A DNA stretch of 64,000 nucleotides from a bacterium. GTDB lineage: Bacteria > Bdellovibrionota_C > UBA2361 > SZUA-149 > JAEUWB01. The translations under genes were made by a program, and so were the position numbers. The DNA lies in assembly GCA_016786595.1 (NCBI GenBank), contig JAEUWB010000053.1, positions 1-64,000 on the forward strand. Direction: 5' to 3'. This document shows, one piece after another, positions 34,065 through 41,373 of the stretch (position 1 is the stretch's first letter; every line of letters begins with the position of its first letter). The notes under the pieces were generated by a model. It did not search any database. It worked only from the letters and a program-made list of their open reading frames with translations, and had not been told where the DNA came from.

Positions 34065-34164
34065 GTTCGAGCTTCAGCTCGAACTTACTGGCTCCACTTA
34101 CTTTTCTTTTCACGAAAAAAGAAAAGTAAGCAAAAGAAAACCGAATTTATTCCATTTGAGCCAT

Positions 34165-34218
34165 GTCGGGATCGAACCCGTCACGCCCCGGGGCGTGACC
34201 AATGATGCTGTGATCCCG
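34165..34218. repeat. 54-nt structured repeat, copy 2
   Basis: 52 of 54 positions match copy 1; the two changes (T to C, C to T) fall just after the central palindrome and leave the stems unchanged. Both copies have the same orientation, opposite to the tRNA-Ala gene as judged by the T-arm piece. Confidence 0.85.
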
Positions 34219-34222
34219 CAAC

Positions 34223-34283
34223 TGTCATCTTGAGCGAATTTTGTGTGAACGTCAGTGAGCACAAAATGAGTCGAAAGATCTCG
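34223..34283 (-). repeat. Dispersed palindromic repeat, copy 2
   Basis: Read on the minus strand: GAGATCTTTCGACTC, a stem ATTTTGTGC...ACACAAAAT, and CGCTCAAGATGACA. Opposite orientation to the copy at 34331. Confidence 0.8.
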
Positions 34284-34330
34284 AAAGGAATCCACCTGGA
34301 AATTTAACAAATCAGGCATGCAATTTACTT

Positions 34331-34396
34331 GGAGATCTTTCGACTGCGCTTGTAGTCATTCTATCGAATGAATACATTGCTCGCTCAAGATGACAG
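34331..34396 (+). repeat. Dispersed palindromic repeat, copy 3
   Basis: GGAGATCTTTCGACT at the left and GCTCGCTCAAGATGACAGG at the right match the family ends; the inner stem is diverged (TGTAGTCATTCTATCGAATGAATACA). It lies just before the end of the DUF2063 gene's downstream spacer. Confidence 0.75.
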
Positions 34397-34515
34397 GTTG
34401 GTGATGACGTGGCAGAGCATTACTCATTAACATTTTTCCAACTCTTCTCAGGTTATTCAGAGCAAGATTCATCTCTAACAAATTCAAATATGCAGAAATG
34501 AATCCCCAATATCTG

Positions 34516-35421
34516 TCAGCTTATGTTCTTTTCTTGATAAAACCACCCCAGACTTTGCCATTCTGCAAATGAAGACTGCACACTAACTGGGTCAATCGCA
34601 GATAATTCAGGACTGGCAAAGATTTGACTGATTACTTTATGGTCACGAATTTCAGAGAGAATTCGAAATTCATAATCTCGAAGTCGCTTATAGTAAACCG
34701 TAAACTCTACCCTGTGCACCGCTAGATAAACGTCTTCTCTTTCAGGAAGCATACGCTGAGTGACTGCAGTAGCTTCAAGCTGCCCCGTGCTTGCCTCAGA
34801 ATACGATTTCGTAATCTGATCCAGTCTGCCATTTCTCAAGGCAAGAACAAAATCGTCAAAAGGATAATCTAGGCGCAGTAATGTAATGTGCGGCTGTAAG
34901 TTTAAAGTCAATGCAGAAATATCTTGATTTACTAGGTCAGTTTGCTGGAGCGGCTCGTGATGCGCAGCATCAAAAGCAACAATCTGGGCCCATTCAAGAC
35001 TTGCAAGCTGAGCGGCAGCAGTAAAGATTTCACGGCTATCGCAATTTGCTAAAAGAAACGCCGAGAAGTTTATCCCTAAATCACGCAATGAATATGACCG
35101 AGAAGGATAAATCTTTAAATAATCAATCACTGTTTGGTAAAACGAATCATCTCCTAAGAGTGCATGCACTCCTGGGAAGTCTTCATAAATGCAGTCGATT
35201 AATCTAAACCAATACTGGCGATTATAAATCTCAACCCGCTCTAGACTTGTTAGTCTAGAATTCGGTTTAACCAGTGAAGCTGCAAGCTCAGCAGTATTCT
35301 GACCAGCGCTATCTGTAGGTTTTATTCTTTGCTGGTCCGTCAATTCTTCAAAAACAAAACTTGCAAACGCGCGTTGCAAATCTCTAAGTTGAGAAGATTC
35401 TTTGCTTGCTACCTCTTTCAT
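34516..35421 (-). CDS. bufC: DUF2063/BufC-like MNIO partner protein
   Basis: A 301-residue DUF2063 protein. The helical N-terminal domain is typical (LRDLQRAFASFVF; RLTSLERVEIYNRQYWFRLI; EDFPGVHALLGDDSFYQTV). A beta-rich C-terminal half is thought to bind the precursor peptide. In characterised bufferin systems this protein assists the MNIO enzyme in modifying cysteine-rich precursors. Its ATG overlaps the bufB stop (ATGA). The open frame extends upstream, but the ATG at 35421 with the overlap is the natural start. Confidence 0.88.
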   Translation of the reverse strand: MKEVASKESSQLRDLQRAFASFVFEELTDQQRIKPTDSAGQNTAELAASLVKPNSRLTSLERVEIYNRQYWFRLIDCIYEDFPGVHALLGDDSFYQTVIDYLKIYPSRSYSLRDLGINFSAFLLANCDSREIFTAAAQLASLEWAQIVAFDAAHHEPLQQTDLVNQDISALTLNLQPHITLLRLDYPFDDFVLALRNGRLDQITKSYSEASTGQLEATAVTQRMLPEREDVYLAVHRVEFTVYYKRLRDYEFRILSEIRDHKVISQIFASPELSAIDPVSVQSSFAEWQSLGWFYQEKNIS

Positions 35422-36299
35422 TCTGCCCCAGCTTCGACGTGAGCATCTTTTAAGGCTACGCTTTTTAAAGAGGACTGCAGAAATTTCTCTGCCTTTGAAG
35501 CCTCTTGATATACCTCTTCGAACGTTGGAATATTTGCATCCCATTCGAGTAAAGTGTTCGTTGGTCCGATTCTACGAATTAACTCGGCATACAATTCCCA
35601 AACTGGATCACAGACCGGTTGGTCATGCGTATCAAGTAAATAGCTACCAAAATCTCTGTGACCAGCCAGATGAATTTGCCCAACGCGGCTTAAATCTAAG
35701 CCGTTTAAATAGTCCAAAACATTAAATTCATGATTCTTAGATGAAACATAAATGTTGTTTACGTCGAGTAAAATCCCACAATCAGCTTTCTCAGCTACTT
35801 CTTGCAGAAATTCCCACTCTGTCATTTGCGATTCATTAAACTCAGCATAAGAACTTACATTTTCAACGCAAATTGGAACTTCGAGAAAATCTCTAATGTA
35901 CTTAATTCGCTCGACTGTGTTTTTGACAGCCGAAAATGTGTAGGGCAAGGGCAATAAATCGTGAGTGTAAGTTCCGTCGATACTGCCCCAGCAGAGATGA
36001 TCTGATAAAAATTTAGTATTGGTCCGCCGCACCAGTGCTTTAAGTTGACTTAGGTGAGTTCTGTCGTAACGATCGGTTGATCCGAAATATAGGGAAACGC
36101 CGTGCTGGACGACTTGATAGTGCTCGAGAATTTTATCAAGCACAGCCAAAGGTCTTCCGCCTTTGACCATGTAATTCTCAGAAATAATCTCAAACCAACC
36201 ACAAACAGGCTTTTTCTCGAGAATATGATCATAATGCGGAATTCGTAACCCCAGCCCGACACCTAGTTCGGTAAACCCATTATGACGATTTGCAGGCAT
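35418..36299 (-). CDS. bufB: MNIO (DUF692) multinuclear iron oxidase, BufB-like
   Basis: A 293-residue DUF692 TIM-barrel enzyme. Family motifs in order: LGVGLGLRIPHYDHIL, WFEIISENYM, HGVSLYFGS, KFLSDHLCWG, ICVENVSSYA, ILLDVNNIYVSS, QIHLAGH and DTHDQPV, which supply the His/Asp/Glu iron ligands. MNIOs modify cysteine, for example to oxazolone/thioamide or thiooxazole, in RiPP precursors. It sits between a cysteine-rich precursor gene and bufC. No clear Shine-Dalgarno sequence precedes the ATG; an A-run and a hairpin do. Confidence 0.93.
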   Translation of the reverse strand: MPANRHNGFTELGVGLGLRIPHYDHILEKKPVCGWFEIISENYMVKGGRPLAVLDKILEHYQVVQHGVSLYFGSTDRYDRTHLSQLKALVRRTNTKFLSDHLCWGSIDGTYTHDLLPLPYTFSAVKNTVERIKYIRDFLEVPICVENVSSYAEFNESQMTEWEFLQEVAEKADCGILLDVNNIYVSSKNHEFNVLDYLNGLDLSRVGQIHLAGHRDFGSYLLDTHDQPVCDPVWELYAELIRRIGPTNTLLEWDANIPTFEEVYQEASKAEKFLQSSLKSVALKDAHVEAGAE

Positions 36300-36317
36300 T
36301 TTTTTTTGTAGAGATGA

Positions 36318-36348
36318 GCGAGGCTAATCAATCAAGAATCAGCCTCGC
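36318..36348 (-). promoter_or_regulatory. Stem-loop between bufA and bufB
   Basis: Perfect 8-bp arms GCGAGGCT (36318-36325) and AGCCTCGC (36341-36348) with a 15-nt loop stand between the precursor stop and the enzyme start. No T-run follows on the coding strand, so it is more likely an mRNA processing/stability hairpin or partial terminator than a full terminator. Confidence 0.7.
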
Positions 36349-36369
36349 AGTTTTAAAACTAGAGCTTAA

Positions 36370-36699
36370 TTATTTCTTTGCAGCGCATCCAGCTTTTGCT
36401 TTGCAAGATGCTTTATCGGCAGCACCACCGCAGCTATCTTTGCCGCAACTTGCTTTAGCACTACAAGATGCTTTATCTCCTTTCTTCCCATCGCACTTAC
36501 AAGTGTCAGTACCGCAAGACTTTCCGTCGCAAGAATTTTTTCCGCAACAGCCGTTCATACCTTTACAGCTTGCTTTATCCGTAGCAGCTGGAGCTGTCGC
36601 AGCTCCAGAATTTGATTTGGCAGCTGGCGTACAGCCGATCATTAAGCCCATCAATGCTGCAGATGCCAAAGCAGCAGTAGTAGTCGTTATTTTGTTCAT
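36370..36699 (-). CDS. bufA: Cysteine-rich lipoprotein-like bufferin precursor
   Basis: A 109-residue protein. A signal peptide ends in the lipobox-like LMIGC (Cys23), then an Ala/Ser/Thr linker, then a Lys/Cys/Gly-rich region with twelve cysteines in short motifs: DKASCKG, GCCGKNSCDGKSCGT, DTCKCDGK, DKASCSAKASCGKDSCGG and ADKASCKAKAGC. It resembles bufferin precursors, metal (copper) chelating RiPPs made by BufB/BufC, but those usually have a cleaved Sec signal rather than a lipobox. AGGAAGGA precedes the ATG. Assignment rests on operon context and composition. Confidence 0.85.
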   Translation of the reverse strand: MNKITTTTAALASAALMGLMIGCTPAAKSNSGAATAPAATDKASCKGMNGCCGKNSCDGKSCGTDTCKCDGKKGDKASCSAKASCGKDSCGGAADKASCKAKAGCAAKK

Positions 36700-36729
36700 A
36701 GTCGTCCTTCCTAAATTTAAAGTTTCTTA

Positions 36730-36746
36730 CTGTAAAACATTTACAG
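36730..36746. promoter_or_regulatory. Palindromic operator candidate upstream of bufA
   Basis: CTGTAAA-ACA-TTTACAG is a perfect dyad with 7-bp arms, 31 bases before the bufA start codon. Its position fits repression of the buf operon. The half-site does not identify the regulator; TGTAAA half-sites are known for several repressor families. Confidence 0.6.
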
Positions 36747-36808
36747 CACTAGTGAAGAGCAATATAGACGAATCTAACTCTAAAATCATACAACTATCGC
36801 GATCGAAG

Positions 36809-37408
36809 CTATTTAAGCATTATTGTTCTAATGAATTCTGCAATGCCTGTTAAAAGCATTTGCACGGCAACTGTGATCAAAAGCATGCCCATTAAACGTT
36901 CAATCGCGATTAAACCCTTCTCGCCTAAGTAGCGAGTGAAATACCCAGAAAAGTAAATAATAATTGCAGCCATTAGCCAAGCAAGAAAAAGCGCGGTAGT
37001 CCAATCCAGCCAACGTGAAGGATCTTTACTCATAAGCAGTAGCGATGTTGCCATCGCAGAAGGTCCAGCCACATAGGGAATTGCTAGCGGCACAATAAAT
37101 GGCTCATCGTCAAAGTCTTCTCTCAGAGACTTATCGTGGCTAGGGAAAATCATACGGATAGCAATAATCATTAAAATTATCCCACCCGAGGTTGTTAACG
37201 CGGTCTCTGAAAGATGCAGTAGCTGCAAGAAATACTGCCCCAAGAACAAGAAACTCATTAAAACAAATAGAGCAATGATTAATTCGCGTAATACAACTTG
37301 CTTTTGCCTTGAGACCTCCACTTTTTTTAATGAGGTCATAAAAAGCGGGATATTCCCTAGTGGGTCGATCACAAAAAATAGCAGCACCGCAGCAGATAAG
37401 GTGGTCAT
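36809..37408 (-). CDS. MarC/UPF0056-family membrane protein
   Basis: A 199-residue protein with six helices. VLLFFVIDPLGNIPLFMTSLK near the start, GGIILMIIAIRMIF and PLAIPYVAGPSAMATSLL match the MarC family. The function is unsettled; older links to multiple antibiotic resistance in E. coli were not confirmed. It is upstream of bufA on the same strand with about 110 bases between. Confidence 0.92.
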   Translation of the reverse strand: MTTLSAAVLLFFVIDPLGNIPLFMTSLKKVEVSRQKQVVLRELIIALFVLMSFLFLGQYFLQLLHLSETALTTSGGIILMIIAIRMIFPSHDKSLREDFDDEPFIVPLAIPYVAGPSAMATSLLLMSKDPSRWLDWTTALFLAWLMAAIIIYFSGYFTRYLGEKGLIAIERLMGMLLITVAVQMLLTGIAEFIRTIMLK

Positions 37409-37466
37409 ACCCTAGATCTAGAATTTGATCTTAACTTTTGTAAAGCAAATACTATATTATAATAAT

Positions 37467-37528
37467 TGGGGATCATTCGACTCATTGAATGCATCATCCG
37501 ATGTGCATTCAATCCGATTAAGATGAGA
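37467..37528 (+). repeat. Dispersed palindromic repeat, copy 4
   Basis: GGGGATCATTCGACTC at left, the stem ATTGAATGCA...TGCATTCAAT, and CGATTAAGATGAGA at right. The same family as copies 1-3, in the spacer between marC and the pilin-like gene. Confidence 0.75.
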
Positions 37529-37568
37529 GTAACCTAGGCTGCCATCTTTATCTTAATGGCCATACTAG

Positions 37569-38078
37569 CTATCCAGCGCCACCACTTTTAACATATCCCC
37601 CCATTTCACTCGTAGGACATGTGGCGCTTTTACCAAAAATCACACCTCTTGGTCCGACTAGTGGCAAAGAAGCTGGAATAGTATTAGATGAAAACCAGAA
37701 TACTTTTTTACTCTTTGGGTGACATGCCGCCAAAATAAATCCATCTTGCGCGCCACCACCAATCTCGGCGCTATTACTAAACCCATAGCTAATTCCTGGA
37801 ACTTCAGCTACATCTGCTAAGTATGCCATGCTAGTGGGTATATTATCTTCCTTACCTGTTGATCCAGGATAGGATTGATTTGCAACGTAGTGACCTTCTT
37901 CGGCAATGATCAAATTTCTAATTTGCATTCGTGCCTGATGGTCATAGACCTTCTCTTTATATTCTTGGAAATGAGTAACAGCGACTGTAGATAAAATTCC
38001 AATACAAGCTACAACCATCATCAACTCAATAATCGTAAATCCAGATTGATTAGTTGGTTGCGCAGATCTTAAAATCAT
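37569..38078 (-). CDS. Type IV pilin-like protein
   Basis: A 169-residue protein with a class III leader: a short basic N-terminus, then G/FTIIELMMVVACIGILSTV, the prepilin peptidase site and the pilin helix with Glu5. The tail resembles a pseudopilin or type IVa pilin domain (a Cys pair, CHPKSKKVFW and SATCPTSEMGG). It would be assembled in a type IV pilus or type II secretion pseudopilus, but no other pilus genes are here. The ATG at 38078 gives the standard short leader. Confidence 0.88.
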   Translation of the reverse strand: MILRSAQPTNQSGFTIIELMMVVACIGILSTVAVTHFQEYKEKVYDHQARMQIRNLIIAEEGHYVANQSYPGSTGKEDNIPTSMAYLADVAEVPGISYGFSNSAEIGGGAQDGFILAACHPKSKKVFWFSSNTIPASLPLVGPRGVIFGKSATCPTSEMGGYVKSGGAG

Positions 38079-38198
38079 AATTCTCGTGATACTTATAGAT
38101 AATATCGTCTTAATACTATTGTTGGCTAGAGGAATATGCCAATTCTCTCTACGGCAATCTCTTATTTGGTGCATTTACTTGGTTTTAATTGAATTTCC

Positions 38199-39545
38199 AT
38201 GTATATAAGCGCACTCGTGGAAACAAAAATTAAATACTTTATCGGCAAACTTATTGAAGATCCCCGCACAGCCAAATTAGCGCTGGTGCTCGGGTCTAGC
38301 TCCAAGCTTTCACTCGTCGGAGGCTGCGTAAGAGATGCCCTACAACATCTTGGCTCACGTGATTTAGATTTTGCCTCCGCCTTATCTGTTGGCGAGTTAG
38401 AATCATGCTTAAGTTCAGCTCAAATTCAAACTTATCAAACAGGACTCAAGCATGAAACCTTGACAGTCTTACCCTACCCAGGACTTCCGCCAGTAGAAAT
38501 AACAACATTTCGCGGCCCGACCCGTAGCTTAGAAGAAGATCTTTTACTTAGAGATTTTACTATTAACGCAATCGCCCTCGACCCGTGGACAGGTAAACTC
38601 ACTGACCCAGCAAGTGGGCAGGAAGATCTCGCTGGTAAAATTATTCGCGCTGTCGGCAATCCGCTTAAGCGTTTCGAGGAAGACCCATTAAGAATTATGC
38701 GCGCGGTACGCTTTGCCTGCAAGAACGGCTTTACACTTGATAGTTTAACTTGGCATGCGGCGATTAAACTAGTCGATTCTCTGAAAACAGTTAGCATTGA
38801 ACGCATCAGAGATGAATTCTCAAGAATCTTAATTTCCGATCGCCCTAACCATGGACTCGAACTCCTTGCCGAGGCTCGCGTGCTTGCCTTACTTTTTCCA
38901 GAAATTGAAGCGATGCGCGGTTGTGAACAAAATAAATTTCACAAGGCCGATGTCTTTTACCATACACTTGAAGTTGTTGCGCGTACGGAGCCAGAAATAA
39001 TCTTGCGCCTTGCAGCACTCTTTCATGATATTTCCAAACCAGAGACCTTAAGCATTGGCATAGACGGTGAAAGGCATTTTTATAGACATGAATATGTCGG
39101 CGCCAGTCGCGTCAAGGAAATTCTTACTCGCCTTCGTTTCTCTAACCATGAAATCGAAACGGTAAGTAATCTTGTCGAGACGCACATGCGACCACTGGAT
39201 TGTAAGGCGCCTGGACTACGCCGGATTTTACGTGACACGGGTGACCATTACAAAACCTGGCGCGCTCTGAAGGAGGCTGATTTACGTTCTTGTAATTTTA
39301 CCCAAGCAGAAGTGTCAGCGATGCTTGCTGAATTTGACGAAAATATGTTGCAAGTTCAAAAAGAGCCAAGCGTCTCCCCTCTTTCTGCGCTCGCGCTTCG
39401 TGGTGGAGATTTACTCGAGCTTGGCGTTCCTTTTGGACCAAGAATCGGAGAAATTTTGCGAGCGCTGCATGAGAAAGTGTTAGATGACCCAACACTAAAC
39501 GAGCGTGAGACCTTATTGAAGATCGCTGAATCCTTACTTCCCTAG
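38199..39545 (+). CDS. cca: CCA-adding/poly(A) polymerase-type tRNA nucleotidyltransferase
   Basis: A 448-residue class II nucleotidyltransferase. The catalytic head has LVGGCVRDALQHLGSRDLDF with the metal-binding DLD; DFTINAIALD and FEEDPLRIMRAVRFAC are the nucleotide-specificity and arm motifs. A C-terminal HD domain (LAALFHDISKPE) follows. Since most tRNAs here lack a genomic CCA, a CCA-adding activity is expected. Poly(A) polymerases of this family differ subtly, so the substrate is not certain. Confidence 0.9.
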   Translation: MYISALVETKIKYFIGKLIEDPRTAKLALVLGSSSKLSLVGGCVRDALQHLGSRDLDFASALSVGELESCLSSAQIQTYQTGLKHETLTVLPYPGLPPVEITTFRGPTRSLEEDLLLRDFTINAIALDPWTGKLTDPASGQEDLAGKIIRAVGNPLKRFEEDPLRIMRAVRFACKNGFTLDSLTWHAAIKLVDSLKTVSIERIRDEFSRILISDRPNHGLELLAEARVLALLFPEIEAMRGCEQNKFHKADVFYHTLEVVARTEPEIILRLAALFHDISKPETLSIGIDGERHFYRHEYVGASRVKEILTRLRFSNHEIETVSNLVETHMRPLDCKAPGLRRILRDTGDHYKTWRALKEADLRSCNFTQAEVSAMLAEFDENMLQVQKEPSVSPLSALALRGGDLLELGVPFGPRIGEILRALHEKVLDDPTLNERETLLKIAESLLP

Positions 39546-39555
39546 CCTTATCGAG

Positions 39556-40503
39556 CTAGGATGATGTTGACGTATAATCGCTAATTTTTTCTAGGTTGAG
39601 ATACACCGTCCCATCATCAGCATAAGACAGCATATTAGAGAAGCGCGCGTTCCAAACGAGATCTTCTGCCAAGTAGGAGGTGCGTGAATATACAGTCTGG
39701 GAATACGAATCATCCATGCCGTTAATGAGCACTAAAAATTCTGCCTCAGATTCAAGTAATTCTCGCTCAGTAACTTTATAAAGTGGGCTCGTTTCATCAA
39801 TGATATGCACAATATTCCAGTTTAGTGGCAAAAATAAGACCTGGTCACGCTCAAGCTTTAATTCATGAAATCTTCGGACGCGATCATTTCCTACTTTTTC
39901 TCGCCGCGAAACTAATACTCGCGCTGATAAATGCAAGAGTTGGCTATTGCGTTCATTGGCAACTCTAAATTGCAGTGAATAACCTGAACGATAGGGGGAA
40001 ATTAACGCGTTCTTGCTATACAAAAGCTGCGCAGTTGGTCGAGAAAATCGCGCAAAGAATAACCCTGTTGCCAGCGCCACGGTCATCAGTCCGGTGATTG
40101 CTTCGAAAGTGACAATAAAGTTCGCCGTGAGGTTATTTGGCCCAATTTGACCGTAGCCGATTGTTGCCAGTGTTTGCACACTAAAGAAAAAGCATTCCAG
40201 GAAATGACCAATTATAGTTGGGCTTTTTAATCCATTCAGGCCGTCTTTCCCTAAGAGAAAATAGGCAGAGCCAAAAACTAAATTTAAAGCAAGATAAACA
40301 AGTAAAATTAGTCCGAGAAATTTCGCCCAACTAATGCGAATGCAATACTGATAAAGTGTCTGGTTACGAAAAAAAGATAGTCCCGTGCGTTTTACGTTGA
40401 ATGTCCCGTCAATATTCAACAAGCGTGCTTCACTACGCTTTGGAGCATCGTTACCAAATCCAAGATCTGGGGCTGTCCATTCTTTTTCTTCAGATTTAAT
40501 CAT
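39556..40503 (-). CDS. KirBac-like inward-rectifier potassium channel
   Basis: A 315-residue channel. Two membrane helices (about 62-85 and 124-148) flank the pore loop with the selectivity filter TIGYG at 114-118. A C-terminal immunoglobulin-like cytoplasmic domain of about 150 residues matches Kir channels (QFRVANERNSQLLHLSARV; HIIDETSPLYKVTERELLES; AEFLVLINGMDDSYSQTVY, the family's gating and G-loop region). It conducts potassium and is gated by lipid or pH in studied members. It is adjacent to mrp. Confidence 0.92.
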   Translation of the reverse strand: MIKSEEKEWTAPDLGFGNDAPKRSEARLLNIDGTFNVKRTGLSFFRNQTLYQYCIRISWAKFLGLILLVYLALNLVFGSAYFLLGKDGLNGLKSPTIIGHFLECFFFSVQTLATIGYGQIGPNNLTANFIVTFEAITGLMTVALATGLFFARFSRPTAQLLYSKNALISPYRSGYSLQFRVANERNSQLLHLSARVLVSRREKVGNDRVRRFHELKLERDQVLFLPLNWNIVHIIDETSPLYKVTERELLESEAEFLVLINGMDDSYSQTVYSRTSYLAEDLVWNARFSNMLSYADDGTVYLNLEKISDYTSTSS

Positions 40504-41286
40504 TTAATTTACAATTTCAACCTGGGGTCGAGCTTGATTTTCTAGCGTAGCTAAAACAATTTTGCTTACTTCACGCATTTTAAGCGCCGCCTCAGAACTA
40601 TCCTGCAAGACAAAGGGCCTGCCTGAATCAGAGTTCTCGCGCACTGCAATTTCTAGCGGTAGTGATCCAAAAAATGGCGTATGATATTGCGCAGCAAGTT
40701 CCTTGCCGCCGCCGCTTCCAAAAACTTCTAGAACTTCACCGTTAGGAAGCTTTAATCCGGCCATATTTTCGATTATGCCCAACACCGGCACATCTACTTT
40801 TGCAAACATATTAATCGCACGACGCACATCGACAAGAGAGACTTCCTGAGGAGTAGTTATCATCACCACGCCAGACATTTTTACGAGTTGAGACATCGAA
40901 AGCTGAGCATCACCTGTACCTGGGGGCATATCAACTACCAGTACGTCAATGCCACCCCATTCCACATCTTGAAGTAATTGCTGAATCGCCTTACCAAACA
41001 TCGGACCGCGCCAAACAACCGCGTCATCGGGATTTTTAAGAAAAAACGCCAGCGACATATATTTCACACCGTGCTTTAACGGCGGAATAAACTTGCCCTC
41101 ATGATTTGCCTGAATTTCTCCACCACCCATCATTGTCGGGATACTTGGTCCATAGAAATCAATATCTAGGAGACCAACTCGAAGCTTTTCGAAATTCGCT
41201 AGCGCCACAGCCAAGTTCACAGCAATAGTAGACTTGCCAACCCCGCCCTTACCACTTGCTACTGCAATAATTTTTTGCGCGATCAT
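40504..41286 (-). CDS. mrp: Mrp/NBP35-family P-loop ATPase
   Basis: A 260-residue ATPase. Deviant Walker A GKGGVGKST at 12-20, then LLDIDFYGPSIPTMMG, DVLVVDMPPGTGDAQL (Walker B) and TTPQEVSLVDVRRAINMF. The protein family carries iron-sulfur clusters to apoproteins. The usual CxxC of the cluster site (ENMSYFVCPHC in typical members) is replaced here by ENMAGLKLPNGEVLEVFGSG, and no N-terminal DUF59 domain is present. It may act without a bound cluster or as a different Mrp subtype. Confidence 0.9.
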   Translation of the reverse strand: MIAQKIIAVASGKGGVGKSTIAVNLAVALANFEKLRVGLLDIDFYGPSIPTMMGGGEIQANHEGKFIPPLKHGVKYMSLAFFLKNPDDAVVWRGPMFGKAIQQLLQDVEWGGIDVLVVDMPPGTGDAQLSMSQLVKMSGVVMITTPQEVSLVDVRRAINMFAKVDVPVLGIIENMAGLKLPNGEVLEVFGSGGGKELAAQYHTPFFGSLPLEIAVRENSDSGRPFVLQDSSEAALKMREVSKIVLATLENQARPQVEIVN

Positions 41287-41373
41287 ATCAATTCTTTAAT
41301 GGCTGATTAAAAATGAAGGCCCCCTGTTTTTTTACGACAAGGAGCCTTACTAACAGGTTATCAATCGTCTCGA

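Larger units (their letters stand above)
33976..34515. other. Repeat region after tRNA-Ala, no genes
   Basis: This 540-bp stretch has no supported gene. It contains two 54-nt structured repeats with T-arm sequence, a partial direct copy of the tRNA-Ala 3' end (about 34087-34096, ACTGGCTCCA), a direct repeat CCACTTACTTTTC (near 33992 and 34094), and two oppositely oriented dispersed palindromic repeats. It looks like remnants of tRNA-targeted insertions or duplications. Confidence 0.75.

Noticed and set aside
33590-34319. Several ORFs on both strands over tRNA-Ile, tRNA-Ala and the 54-nt repeats
   Set aside because: They are chance frames through RNA genes and repeats; motifs such as RDRTRHAPGRDQ are translations of the repeat unit.
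33541-34515. rRNA genes around tRNA-Ile/tRNA-Ala
   Set aside because: No 16S end before the pair and no 23S start after it; the flanks are an HNH gene and repeats.
36290-36853. 187-residue plus-strand ORF opposite bufA
   Set aside because: It is the antisense frame of the cysteine-rich precursor; repeats such as ALQDALS mirror the KASC repeats.
39541-39560. CCTAGC/GCTAGG inverted repeat between cca and the potassium channel as a bidirectional terminator
   Set aside because: The 6-bp stem overlaps both stop regions and neither side has a T-run.
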